From Actinoplanes palleronii (GTDB taxonomy: Bacteria > Actinomycetota > Actinomycetes > Mycobacteriales > Micromonosporaceae): DNA of 64,000 bases. Within the stretch, counting starts at the first letter, position 1; the number at the start of each line of letters is the position of its first letter. The stretch lies in the NCBI RefSeq assembly GCF_016862315.1, contig NZ_BOMS01000043.1:1-64000 (forward strand), read 5' to 3'. Shown here one piece after another: positions 1 to 7,955 of the stretch. Below the pieces are notes generated by a model, which saw only the letters and a list, made by a program, of their open reading frames with translations, was not told where the DNA came from and did no database searches. The position numbers were made by a program, and so were the translations under genes.

Positions 1-98
1 CCGAGCCGGATCGAGCCGCGCCGGACCGTGCCGGGCCGGGCCGGGCCGCGCCGCGCCGCGCCGGGCCGGGCCGGGCCGGGCCGGGTCAGGGTGGCGGG
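1..98. repeat. GC-only low-complexity tract
   Basis: The first ~95 bases are almost entirely C and G, built from short CCGGG and CCGCG units. It lies just past the 3' end of the minus-strand DUF4262 gene. I see no gene in it. The composition would allow strong hairpins but there is no T run to make a convincing terminator. Confidence 0.6.
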
Positions 99-114
99 GT
101 GGTGTGGGGCTCGG

Positions 115-654
115 TCAACGGGTGCGGCCGCGGCGGCTTCCCGAGCGGCGGCCGGGCGCACCGGCCAGGCTGCGTGGTGCGCGGCACCGGACCGCCGCCG
201 TCGACGGCGCGTCGATCAGGGGTTGTGGATAGTCGGCCGTGTCATAACCCTCCTGCCAGGGGAACCGGTTGCCCGGGTCGGGCCAGACGATCTGCTGGAG
301 CAGCGAGGTGGACCGGCCGTAGCGTGCCAGCGCGGCGCCGGGCCACAACTCCTCGGTCGGTGTGCCGGTCAGGATCGTCACGTCCTGCTCGACGATCAGG
401 TCGGACACCCGGCGGCCGTGCCGGAAGCGGGCGTGCTCCTCGTGCACCCGGCCGGCCAGCTCGTTGAGCAGCTGATGGCCGAGGTCCGGGGGCAGGCCGG
501 CGATGAGCAGCTCCGGGCGGCCGTCGGCGGTCAGCCCGACCGTGTACGCGAACGGGACCGTGCCCTCCGGATCCTCGTCGGACGGCAGCACGTGCACGAC
601 GGCCCAGCCGTACTGCTGGATGATCTCGGTCTGTTCACGGAAGAAGTCGGACAT
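115..654 (-). CDS. DUF4262 domain protein
   Basis: A 179-residue soluble protein that looks like the DUF4262 family, whose biochemical role is unknown. Residues ~1-125 carry the recognisable part: an N-terminal IIQQYGWAVVHVLP stretch, a FAYTVGL segment and later EGYDTADYPQPL. The C-terminal ~40 residues are Arg/Ala/Pro-rich and run into the GC-only tract, so the end may be poorly conserved. I chose the ATG at 654 because GAGGGG sits seven bases upstream. A GTG directly before it (657) is possible but too close to that site. The gene stands alone, divergent from the VOC gene. Confidence 0.75.
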   Translation of the reverse strand: MSDFFREQTEIIQQYGWAVVHVLPSDEDPEGTVPFAYTVGLTADGRPELLIAGLPPDLGHQLLNELAGRVHEEHARFRHGRRVSDLIVEQDVTILTGTPTEELWPGAALARYGRSTSLLQQIVWPDPGNRFPWQEGYDTADYPQPLIDAPSTAAVRCRAPRSLAGAPGRRSGSRRGRTR

Positions 655-682
655 CACGGGACCCCTCGGCTCGGTCGGGCGG

Positions 683-724
683 ACATCGGAAGACGTCGGG
701 AAGACATCAGAGGACGTCGGGAAG
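683..724. repeat. 21-bp tandem repeat, two copies
   Basis: Two adjacent 21-bp units (683-703 and 704-724) differ at two positions and share the core GACGTCGGGAAG. They lie in the divergent intergenic region upstream of both the DUF4262 and VOC genes, so they may hold paired protein-binding sites. Confidence 0.6.
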
Positions 725-775
725 ACTGAGCCTCACTATGGAACACGTGTACGACACTTTTCCGGGACTCGAAAG

Positions 776-791
776 CAGTACGCTCGTACTG
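776..791. promoter_or_regulatory. Palindromic candidate operator upstream of VOC gene
   Basis: CAGTACG-CT-CGTACTG is a perfect 7-bp inverted repeat 13 bases before the VOC start codon. Size and symmetry fit a dimeric repressor site (TetR/MarR-like, inference). No regulator gene is adjacent. Confidence 0.45.
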
Positions 792-804
792 TTAAAGTCT
801 CCGG

Positions 805-1182
805 ATGGCCTTCCGCATCGAGGATCTGCACCATGTCCAGCTGCTCACCCCGACCGGCGGCGAGGCCGTCGCCCGCGCCTTCTACAGCGGTGTCCTCGGC
901 ATGACCGAGGTGGTGAAACCGCCGGTGCTTGCGGCGCGCGGCGGCTGCTGGTTCCGGGCCGGCGGCTGGGAGGTGCACCTCAGCCCGGTCCCGGATTTCC
1001 GGCCGGCCGCCAAATCACACCCGGGTGTGCTGATCCACGATCTGGACGGGCTGGCCGCGACGCTGGCGGCCGCCGGCCACCCGGTCGAGTGGGATCCACA
1101 CTTCCCGGGCCACCGGCGGCTCTACTCGGCGGACGGCCACGGCAACCGCCTGGAGTTTCTCGAAAAAGAAGATCAGCGCTGA
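805..1182 (+). CDS. VOC-superfamily (glyoxalase/dioxygenase-fold) protein
   Basis: A 125-residue single-domain protein of the vicinal oxygen chelate fold. It starts with EDLHHVQLLTPTGGEAVARAFYSGVLGM, the usual first beta-alpha unit with a candidate metal-binding His. It ends with HGNRLEFLE, the usual final strand with a metal-ligand Glu. The family includes glyoxalases, extradiol dioxygenases and thiol-transfer resistance proteins, and the substrate cannot be told here. No clear ribosome-binding site precedes the ATG, and a 7-bp palindrome lies just upstream, so the transcript may be nearly leaderless and repressor-controlled. The last ten bases overlap the 3' end of the convergent hydrolase gene. 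Confidence 0.85.
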   Translation: MAFRIEDLHHVQLLTPTGGEAVARAFYSGVLGMTEVVKPPVLAARGGCWFRAGGWEVHLSPVPDFRPAAKSHPGVLIHDLDGLAATLAAAGHPVEWDPHFPGHRRLYSADGHGNRLEFLEKEDQR

Positions 1183-2180
1183 GCGTTGAAGTACGGGTCC
1201 TCGGTCAGCGCGTGGAACGCCTTGAACGCCGCCTTGTCGCCGGTCAGCTGGAACTGCTGGTTGGGCCCGTTCCCGTCCGGGTCCGACTCGAAGTACGCGA
1301 CCGCCTTGATCTGCTTGTTCACCTTGAAGGTCCGCTCCGCGTCGCGCAGCCACGCGGCCCGGTTCGCCGATCCCCAGGCCTTCGCCACCCCGAACTCGCC
1401 GATCACGATCGGTTTCGGTCGCTTTGACGCCCACTGCAGGAACGGCCCCATCAGCTGCCCGATCGGCTGGAACTGCGTGCCGGCGTACACGTCCACGCAG
1501 GTCCAGTCGACCTGGTCGTCACCCGGGTAGAAGTCCGGCGCGTCGCCGCGGATGAATCCCTCGGCGGTCGGGCACCACACCCAGGACACGTTGTCGGCGC
1601 GCTGCTTCTTGAAGATCGCCCGGACGTATTTCCAGGCCGCGATGTAGTCGGCGCCGGACCACATGGTGGCGCGCAGGTTCGGCCGGTCCATCTCCCAGCG
1701 CATCCGCAGCAGCACCGGCCGTTTGACCTTGCGGATCGCCCGGGCCTGCTGCTTGATCAGCCGGTCGTGCTCGCCGTCCAGGATCGAGCGGTTGTCGCCG
1801 GTCGCCCAGCTGATCATCAGGGACTGTCCCTGGTCCAGGAACTCCCGATCAGATGCGGTCCCGACCAACTGATCGAATCGGCGGTAGGTGTTCAGGATGT
1901 CGAGCCGCCGGCCCAGCGAGCTCTCCAACTCGCCGACCGCCGCCAGCCGTCCCACGTGCGTCAGTTCTTCCGGTTTGATCCAGGCGCCGACGTACGCTCC
2001 GGTCGCCGGAGGCGCGAACGGCCCGGCGGCGAACGGACCGTCCTGCACCGCCACGGCCTGCGGCCGGCCAGAGAGATCCGGTGAGGGCTCCGGCGCCGGT
2101 TCCGGTTTCTTGTCGCTCCCGGTGCAGGCGGAAACCATCATCAGTACGACGATGAGCGTCCCGGCGAGCGCCTTACGCAT
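1173..2180 (-). CDS. GH26-like glycoside hydrolase lipoprotein
   Basis: A 335-residue secreted lipoprotein. Residues 1-19 form a signal peptide ending in a VSAC lipobox with Cys19 as the lipidation site, followed by a Pro/Glu-rich spacer. The rest resembles family 26 hydrolases (beta-mannanase/xylanase type): RMRWEMDRPN places a candidate acid/base Glu163, FYPGDDQVDW is a typical internal motif, and VIGEFGV places a candidate nucleophile Glu262. It probably trims or binds the glycan made by the neighbouring cluster at the outer membrane face (inference). Its start overlaps the end of the methyltransferase gene by 8 bp, so it is translated with the polysaccharide operon. A paralogue of the same fold lies at 11545-12669. 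Confidence 0.8.
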   Translation of the reverse strand: MRKALAGTLIVVLMMVSACTGSDKKPEPAPEPSPDLSGRPQAVAVQDGPFAAGPFAPPATGAYVGAWIKPEELTHVGRLAAVGELESSLGRRLDILNTYRRFDQLVGTASDREFLDQGQSLMISWATGDNRSILDGEHDRLIKQQARAIRKVKRPVLLRMRWEMDRPNLRATMWSGADYIAAWKYVRAIFKKQRADNVSWVWCPTAEGFIRGDAPDFYPGDDQVDWTCVDVYAGTQFQPIGQLMGPFLQWASKRPKPIVIGEFGVAKAWGSANRAAWLRDAERTFKVNKQIKAVAYFESDPDGNGPNQQFQLTGDKAAFKAFHALTEDPYFNAQR

Positions 2181-2910
2181 GAACGCGCCGCGCGGTGTAG
2201 AGGACGTTCACCGCGTACCCGTCCGCACCCGGCATCCGGCGCGCCGCCGCGTCCGCCAACCGGGCCAGCCGGTGGTCGTGCAGCGACGGGGTGAGCATCG
2301 AGAACCCGCGCCGTTCCACGATCTCGAAGCCGTGCCGGTCGAGCAGGGCGGCGACCTCGTCGTGGGAGAGCTCGGCGAACCAGCGCTCGCCGTCGTGCCG
2401 CCGGGCGCGCAGGTGCCGCAGTGAACCGGCGTTGCCGTGGTTCTCCACCACGAGCAGCCCGGAGCCGCGGTGCGGGAGTGCCTTGGCGGCGAAGGCGACG
2501 GCCCGGTCCCGGACCGCCTCGTCCACGTTGAGCAGCAGCCGGAACATCGTCACGATCGCCGGGAAACCGGCCGCCACCGGCGCCGGCACCGGCCCGTCGG
2601 TGGCCACCTGGTGCCAGTACGCCCGCGAACCCACCTCGGCGGCCTTCGCCATCATCTCGGCCGACGTGTCGTACCCGTGCGCCTCGCGGACCAGCCCGTG
2701 CAGAGTCCGGATGGCCCGCCCGGTGCCGCAGGCGAAGTCGTGCTGGACCGGCGGGTGGTGTCCCTCGAACTCGCGGCGGACCAGGGAGCGCAGGTAGTCG
2801 CGCTGCCGGTCGTTGATCCGTGACGCGTAACTGTCCGGCGCGTAGGTCACCGACTCGTACTTCTCGACCGCCTCGGTGTCCCGGAAAACCTCGGTGTAAT
2901 CGCTGGTCAT
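2173..2910 (-). CDS. Class I SAM-dependent methyltransferase
   Basis: A 245-residue cytosolic methyltransferase. The SAM-binding motif I is HDFACGTGRAIRTL, followed by the acidic residue of motif II in HGYDTSAEM. Its N-terminus (DYTEVFRDTEAVEKYES) is typical of small sugar or natural-product methyltransferases. I start it at ATG 2910 because AAGGAGG lies just upstream and the protein begins cleanly there; the long open extension upstream is only the flippase gene read in another frame. The start overlaps the flippase stop (ATGA) and the end overlaps the lipoprotein start. Within this cluster its likely target is a sugar or a lipid-linked glycan intermediate (inference). Confidence 0.85.
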   Translation of the reverse strand: MTSDYTEVFRDTEAVEKYESVTYAPDSYASRINDRQRDYLRSLVRREFEGHHPPVQHDFACGTGRAIRTLHGLVREAHGYDTSAEMMAKAAEVGSRAYWHQVATDGPVPAPVAAGFPAIVTMFRLLLNVDEAVRDRAVAFAAKALPHRGSGLLVVENHGNAGSLRHLRARRHDGERWFAELSHDEVAALLDRHGFEIVERRGFSMLTPSLHDHRLARLADAAARRMPGADGYAVNVLYTARRVHA

Positions 2911-4484
2911 CTCGCCTCCTTGGGGTGGTTCCGTCGGGTGAACGCGCCGAGCTCGAGCCGGCCGCGCAGCAGCCAGGTGCCGCCGCCGAAGACCGGCGCC
3001 GCGACCGCCACGGCCAGCGCCAGACCGGCCGGCCCACGCCCGGCCAGGCCGGTCACCGCCCAGGGCAGCAGCCCGAAGCAGCCGATCGAGAGCAGTGCGG
3101 CGGCCCGGGTGCCCGGGCCGAACGGGTGCAGACGGGAGCTGCGGAACACCTGGACCAGTGGGAGCAGGTTGTTGGCGACCATCGCCCCGGCCAGCCCGGC
3201 CGCCGCGCCCAGCGCACCCCAGCGGGGAATCAACAGCACGTCCAGGCCGATCGTTACGGCCAGGGCGACCAGGACGTTGCCGAGGTTCAGCGAGGTACGC
3301 CCGGCCATCGCCAGCACCATGTCGACCATGCCGCAGCCGGTGGCGATCAGCATCGCCACCGCCAGCAGCCGCACCACCGGTGTCCCGGCGGTGTAGTCGT
3401 CGCCGAAGAGCCGCAGGTAGTACGGGGCGAACAGGATCACCAGCAGGTTGACCGGCCAGGTGATCAGCACCAGCCAGCCGGTGGCGACCTGGTAGAGCCG
3501 GTTCGCGGCGTCCCGGTCGCCGGTGCTGAGGGCCTCGGCGAGCCGGGGCTGCACGGACTGCGAGAGGCCCTGGTTGGCGAACTGGATCAGGATCACGAAC
3601 CGGCCGGCGACCGCGTAGACGGCGGCCGGGCCGAGCCCGCCGAGCGCGGCCACCAGCAGCACGTCCACCCGCTGCAGCGCGAGCTGCGCCACCGCGGCCA
3701 GCGCACGCGGGCCGGTGAACAGCCAGAAGTCGCGGCGCAGCCGGTCGCGTTCGGCGCGGTCGCTGCTCGCGCCGGGCGGGCGGCCGGTCAGGTAGACGCG
3801 CCGGGCGGCGTATCCGGCCAGGACCGCGACCGGGAGGTAGGGGGCGGCCCAGGCCAGCGCGAAGACCGGCAGTGAGGCGGCGGCCCAGAGCGTGGAGACC
3901 CCGGCCAGGCTGACCGTGAGTAGTTGCAGGGAGCTGCGCAGCACCCGGTCCAGCAGCACGGTCGGCCGCATCGAGCGGTATCCGCGGGTGACCGTCAGCA
4001 GCACGTCGGTGAGTGCCTGCAGCGGGATGAAGGCGGCCAGCACGCGCAGCCCGGCGGCGTGCCCGGCGATCATCTCGGGGGAGTCGTGCGCAGTGATCCG
4101 GGCGATCGCCGGCGCGCCGGCCCACATGACCACCGCCAGCAGCAGCGAGAACACCACGACCGGGGCGAGCCCGATCCGCAGGCAGGGCCCGAGCAGGTGG
4201 CTGCGCCCGGTGGCCCGCAGCCGGGCCGGCCAGTACACCAGCCCGGTGCTGGTGCCCAGCTTGGCCAGGCCGCCGGCCAGCACGAACGCGGCGGTGGCCG
4301 AGAAGAACGCGCCGGCCTCGGCCTTGCCCAGGGTCCGGGCCACGATCCAGGTGACGAGTACGCCGGTGGTGCCGGCCAGCACCGATCCGGCCATGTTGGC
4401 CAGTCCACCGCGGGCCGCCCCGCGCGCCCCGCGACCGGTGCCGGTCAGGGGAGGCGCGGGGCAGGTCTTCGGGCCGGCCGTCAT
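2907..4484 (-). CDS. Wzx/MATE-like polysaccharide flippase
   Basis: A 525-residue polytopic membrane protein with about 12-14 hydrophobic helices, of the polysaccharide-transport (Wzx/MurJ/MOP) superfamily. The start of the membrane domain, GGLANMAGSVLAGTTGVLVTWIVARTLGKAEAGAFFSATA, broken up by small residues, is the usual first two helices, and RVDVLLVAALGGLGPAAVYAVAGRF is a typical seventh-helix region. It would flip lipid-linked repeat units across the membrane. It overlaps both neighbours by 4 bp (sulfotransferase upstream, methyltransferase downstream), so all three should be made from one message. Confidence 0.88.
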   Translation of the reverse strand: MTAGPKTCPAPPLTGTGRGARGAARGGLANMAGSVLAGTTGVLVTWIVARTLGKAEAGAFFSATAAFVLAGGLAKLGTSTGLVYWPARLRATGRSHLLGPCLRIGLAPVVVFSLLLAVVMWAGAPAIARITAHDSPEMIAGHAAGLRVLAAFIPLQALTDVLLTVTRGYRSMRPTVLLDRVLRSSLQLLTVSLAGVSTLWAAASLPVFALAWAAPYLPVAVLAGYAARRVYLTGRPPGASSDRAERDRLRRDFWLFTGPRALAAVAQLALQRVDVLLVAALGGLGPAAVYAVAGRFVILIQFANQGLSQSVQPRLAEALSTGDRDAANRLYQVATGWLVLITWPVNLLVILFAPYYLRLFGDDYTAGTPVVRLLAVAMLIATGCGMVDMVLAMAGRTSLNLGNVLVALAVTIGLDVLLIPRWGALGAAAGLAGAMVANNLLPLVQVFRSSRLHPFGPGTRAAALLSIGCFGLLPWAVTGLAGRGPAGLALAVAVAAPVFGGGTWLLRGRLELGAFTRRNHPKEAR

Positions 4485-5359
4485 TGGCGGCGCCAGATCG
4501 GTGTGTGCCCGAGCCAGCCGGCCAGTGCCTCGTCGTGCGACTGGTAGTAGGCGCTCAGCTCACGCCGCAGGTCGGGGTCCATGTCGGCCTGCCGGGGGCG
4601 GGCGTTGTGCTGCTCGAACACCGGCCGTTCCAGGTTCGGGGGCAGGCCCAGGAACGCGCAGACCTCGTCGTAGACCGGTTCCGGCTCGGCGAAGAACCGC
4701 TCGCTCTCCACCACGTGGATGCGTTCCCGGCCGACGTGCTGGGCCATCACGCTCAGGTAGCGGGCGTACTCGCCGCGGGCCCGGTAGGCGTGGTGCTGGT
4801 GGGCGAAGCTGTAGTACCCCGGGTCGGAGGCCAGCCGCTCCTCCTTGCGGTGCAGGCGGGCCGGTTCCAGCGCGACCGCCCGTCCGAAGTCCCGCTCGGT
4901 CTCGAAGCCCCGGGCCACCTCGTGGTGGTGCTGCGAGTAGGCCCGCTCGACCGGGTCCCGGACCAGCACCACCAGCTTCGCGAACGGCAGATCACCGGCG
5001 ATCCGGGCCACCGCCTGCGGGTGGTACATGTAGTACGGGGCGGATTCGAAGGTCTGCGCCGGCACGCCGTACTTCTCGGCGATCTTCTCGGCCGAGCGCC
5101 GGGACGGGAAGTGCGCCCGGTACCAGTCGATGCCGCGCTCGTAGGACGTGTCGAAGTAGTGCACCCCCTTGTGCAGCACGGCCTTGAGCACCACCGGGTG
5201 CGCGGCCAGGGCCCGGTACAACGAGGTGGTGCCGCACCGCTGGCCACCGCAGATCAGGAACGACGGCAGCATCCGGCGCTCCGAGGTGAGCCGGCCGTAC
5301 GAGCGGGAGCCCAGGTGCACCACCCGCTTCATCGGGGCGGGCAACTTGCGTACGTTCAT
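4481..5359 (-). CDS. PAPS-dependent sulfotransferase
   Basis: A 292-residue cytosolic sulfotransferase. The 5'-phosphosulfate-binding loop is FLICGGQRCGTTSLYRAL (residues ~34-51) and the 3'-phosphate-binding motif is KLVVLVRDPVERAYSQHHHE (~128-147), both matching the carbohydrate sulfotransferase (NodH/HNK-1-like) pattern. It would move sulfate from PAPS to a sugar hydroxyl. PAPS supply is encoded five genes upstream by the APS kinase at 9852-11372. The gene starts 3 bp after the end of the APH-fold gene and overlaps the flippase start by 4 bp. Together these make a sulfated exopolysaccharide likely. Confidence 0.88.
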   Translation of the reverse strand: MNVRKLPAPMKRVVHLGSRSYGRLTSERRMLPSFLICGGQRCGTTSLYRALAAHPVVLKAVLHKGVHYFDTSYERGIDWYRAHFPSRRSAEKIAEKYGVPAQTFESAPYYMYHPQAVARIAGDLPFAKLVVLVRDPVERAYSQHHHEVARGFETERDFGRAVALEPARLHRKEERLASDPGYYSFAHQHHAYRARGEYARYLSVMAQHVGRERIHVVESERFFAEPEPVYDEVCAFLGLPPNLERPVFEQHNARPRQADMDPDLRRELSAYYQSHDEALAGWLGHTPIWRRQ

Positions 5360-6589
5360 CTAGAGCTCCTCCACGCGCCGGATGAGTACCGGCAGCAGCC
5401 AGGTGCCGAGCACGCCGAGCCGGGCGCCGGCCTCGGCCTGACGGTCGGTCAGGTATCGCACGGCCAGGTCGACCAGGTAGAGCAGCGCGGTCGTCTCACG
5501 GGCGACCGGCGCCACGCCGAACGGGGCGAGCAGGTCGTCGGCCCGCCGTACCGTGGTCTCCACCGCGCCCCGGGCGTCGCCGCTGCTCTGGATGCGTTTC
5601 TGCAGGTCGTGGTGCACCGCGTCGAAGCCGAGCGGCACACCGGTGGCAAACCGTTCCCAGTCCCAGACCAGCAGCGCGTCGGCGACGTTCGCCATGTTCC
5701 AGGGTGCCCAGTCGCCGTGCCAGGCGCCGTAGCGCAGCGTGGTCTCCCCGCTGTGCGTGGCGAGCACGTCCACCGCCGAGGCGAGCGCCGCGCCCTCCGG
5801 CCGGTCGGCGACCGCGGCCAGGCGGGTGCGCAGCTCGTGCCAGTACGCGCTCTGCGTCAGCGGCCCGGTGGTGTACCCGCAACAGCCGGCGATGTCGAGC
5901 ATCGCCGCGGTGAGCCGGCGCGGGGTCAGCGGCGCCCGGGGTAGCCAGACCGGCAGCGCCGACTGGACCAGCACCTGCATGCCGCGCCACGGCCCGGCGT
6001 GCAGCACCGTCGGCACGGTCAGTTTGGTCAGGCCGCTGCTGCCGATCGCGTTCAGGGCGGCGGTCTCCGCGCGGACCAGGCGCTGGGTCAGCTGGTTGGT
6101 GCCGATCTTGGCGAAGCCGAACGTGTCGCCGTCCGGGGTGAGCAACTGCAGCACCGGCTTGCGGTTCGCGCGGGCCGGACCGATGTGGATACTTACCGAT
6201 AAATCGCGCCGGAGTGAGTCGGTCAGGTACCCGTCGACGCTGGCCGAGACCGGCCCGGTGACCCGGATCCGGTCGCGGAACACCAGCCGGTCGGCGCGGG
6301 CCCGCACCGCGGCCACCACCGCGTCCCGCTTCAGCCGGGCCAGGCGGGACTGCGGCTCGGCGTACCGGCGGACGGCGGCCGCGGCCACCGACCGGGACGC
6401 GGTCGGCACCAGCAGCCGGGGGCGGTGCGCGTTCGGCACCACCAGGTACTCGGCGATGGTGTGACCCTCGGTGCCGTCGGTATGGCACGGCTCGGGATAG
6501 AGCAACCCGAGGACCTCGGTGAGGTGCTGCGTGCGCAGCGCCGCATCACCCGCGGTCAGCTCAGCGGGAGCGGTCTTGACTGGGCTCAA
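5360..6589 (-). CDS. Aminoglycoside-phosphotransferase-fold kinase in EPS cluster, with a TTA codon
   Basis: About 409 residues; no exact family name is certain. The C-terminal half has the APH/choline-kinase signature: YGAWHGDWAPWNMANV (catalytic HGDxxxxN) and then LLVWDWERFATG, supplying the metal-binding Asp. The N-terminal half is unrecognised. I start it at TTG 6589, preceded by GAGGGG at 7 bases; there is no early ATG or GTG, and upstream in this frame is only the ligase gene read out of frame. It overlaps the ligase end by 29 bp. Codon 130 (6200-6202) is TTA, read only by tRNA-Leu(UUA), so translation may be developmentally limited. A role in phosphorylating a sugar or lipid in the pathway is inference. 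Confidence 0.72.
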   Translation of the reverse strand: MSPVKTAPAELTAGDAALRTQHLTEVLGLLYPEPCHTDGTEGHTIAEYLVVPNAHRPRLLVPTASRSVAAAAVRRYAEPQSRLARLKRDAVVAAVRARADRLVFRDRIRVTGPVSASVDGYLTDSLRRDLSVSIHIGPARANRKPVLQLLTPDGDTFGFAKIGTNQLTQRLVRAETAALNAIGSSGLTKLTVPTVLHAGPWRGMQVLVQSALPVWLPRAPLTPRRLTAAMLDIAGCCGYTTGPLTQSAYWHELRTRLAAVADRPEGAALASAVDVLATHSGETTLRYGAWHGDWAPWNMANVADALLVWDWERFATGVPLGFDAVHHDLQKRIQSSGDARGAVETTVRRADDLLAPFGVAPVARETTALLYLVDLAVRYLTDRQAEAGARLGVLGTWLLPVLIRRVEEL

Positions 6590-7955
6590 TTCGTGTCCCC
6601 TCGATCCAGTTGCGCCAGAGCAGCGCGTACGCCAGAACCATGAAGGCCAGGGGGGTGACCAGGGAGTTGTACCAGAGCATCGCGGAGAACGAGCTGACCA
6701 GCGCGGCGCTGCCGGCCACCCCGATCGCGCTCCGGTCGCGGCGGAACCGCCACAGGCCGTACCCGAAGAAGCCCAGGTAGCCGGCCGTGCCGACGGCGCC
6801 GTTGGCGTAGAGCAGCTGCCAGAGCTGTCCGTTGCCGCCGACGGTGAAGTTGCCACAGCGCTCGCACTCGGAACTCTCGCCGACCGTGATCGAGTTACGC
6901 CCGCCGAGGGTGTTGCGGGTACCGCCGTAACCGATCACCGGCGACTCGGTGAAACCGTCCATGGCCCGCTCGATCAGGAACGAGCGGACCCCGTTCGACT
7001 TGCCGTTGTCCAGCCGGGCCTGCACCGTGCCGCCGAGCGGGGTGGCCACCAGCGCCAGCCAGATCGTCGCGGTGGCCAGCGCCAGCACGCCGAGGATCCA
7101 GAGCTTGCCGGCCAGCACGTAGCGGGCCGAGACGTAGAGCACCACCACGCCGAGGCCGATCCACAGGCCCCGGTTCAGCGAGACCACGGCCGGCGCGATC
7201 GAGGCCAGCAGGCAGAGCCAGGCCAGGTTCTTCCTCGCCCGGCTGCGCGTGGCCGCCGCGGCCACCAGCAGCCAGCTGACCAGCAGGCAGAAGTTGTTGC
7301 CCCAGGTGTTGGTGTAGCCCCAGGGCGCGGCCGGGCGCGGTTTCTCGCCACCGACGATGTCCATGATCTGCGCCGCGTAGGGGTGCACCAGCGACCGGAT
7401 GAACCCCTTGTTGCGGATCCCCGGCGGCAGCAGCCACTCCACCGGCGAGGTGAACTCGAAGTTCCCGGCGACCATGCCGAGCAGCCCGCCGAGCACGGTC
7501 AGCACGAACATGCCGGCCAGCAACCGGACCAGCCGGCGACGGGACAACTCCTGCTCGGTCAGGTTCCCGGCGTAGAGCAACAACACGGTCAGCGACCCGT
7601 ACATGGAAAGCTTGTAAAGCACGGCGGGCAGTCGGCCCGCCGCCCTCTCGACCACCGTCTGCGCCGGGTCCGCCCCCAGCGCGGCGATGCTGACCACCGC
7701 CGCGACCAGGAAGATGATCCACCAGGCGAAGCCGGGGGGCAGGTGCAGCGGACGGCCCGCGGTCCGCCGCCGGACCAACAGGAACAGCATCGGTACGGCC
7801 ATCAGCGGGAAGATCAGCACGCCCAGCCCGAGCGCCCACCAGAGCGGGTAGAGCAGCAGGATCCCGGCCACCGGCCAGGACGGCAGCGAGAGGTCGCGGC
7901 TGGCGCGGTGCTGGGCCGGACCGGCGATCGTGATCGCCGGGACGACCGTTGTCAC
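6561..7955 (-). CDS. O-antigen-ligase-like (Wzy_C) polymerase/ligase
   Basis: A 464-residue membrane protein with about ten hydrophobic helices and a large external loop (roughly residues 240-370), the arrangement of the O-antigen ligase / Wzy polymerase superfamily. Small-residue-rich segments such as LLLYPLWWALGLGVLIFPL near the start are membrane-spanning. It would polymerise or ligate the exported repeat units at the outer face. The start is GTG 7955, which overlaps the Wzz-like stop as GTGA. An in-frame extension to 8069 covers only the Wzz-like gene in another frame and was rejected. Confidence 0.82.
   Translation of the reverse strand: MTTVVPAITIAGPAQHRASRDLSLPSWPVAGILLLYPLWWALGLGVLIFPLMAVPMLFLLVRRRTAGRPLHLPPGFAWWIIFLVAAVVSIAALGADPAQTVVERAAGRLPAVLYKLSMYGSLTVLLLYAGNLTEQELSRRRLVRLLAGMFVLTVLGGLLGMVAGNFEFTSPVEWLLPPGIRNKGFIRSLVHPYAAQIMDIVGGEKPRPAAPWGYTNTWGNNFCLLVSWLLVAAAATRSRARKNLAWLCLLASIAPAVVSLNRGLWIGLGVVVLYVSARYVLAGKLWILGVLALATATIWLALVATPLGGTVQARLDNGKSNGVRSFLIERAMDGFTESPVIGYGGTRNTLGGRNSITVGESSECERCGNFTVGGNGQLWQLLYANGAVGTAGYLGFFGYGLWRFRRDRSAIGVAGSAALVSSFSAMLWYNSLVTPLAFMVLAYALLWRNWIEGTRIEPSQDRSR

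Noticed and set aside
5360..6856. Longer APH-fold protein starting at 6856
   Set aside because: The first ~89 residues are the ligase gene read in another frame, rich in Ser/Pro/Trp without domain signal; TTG 6589 has a ribosome site.
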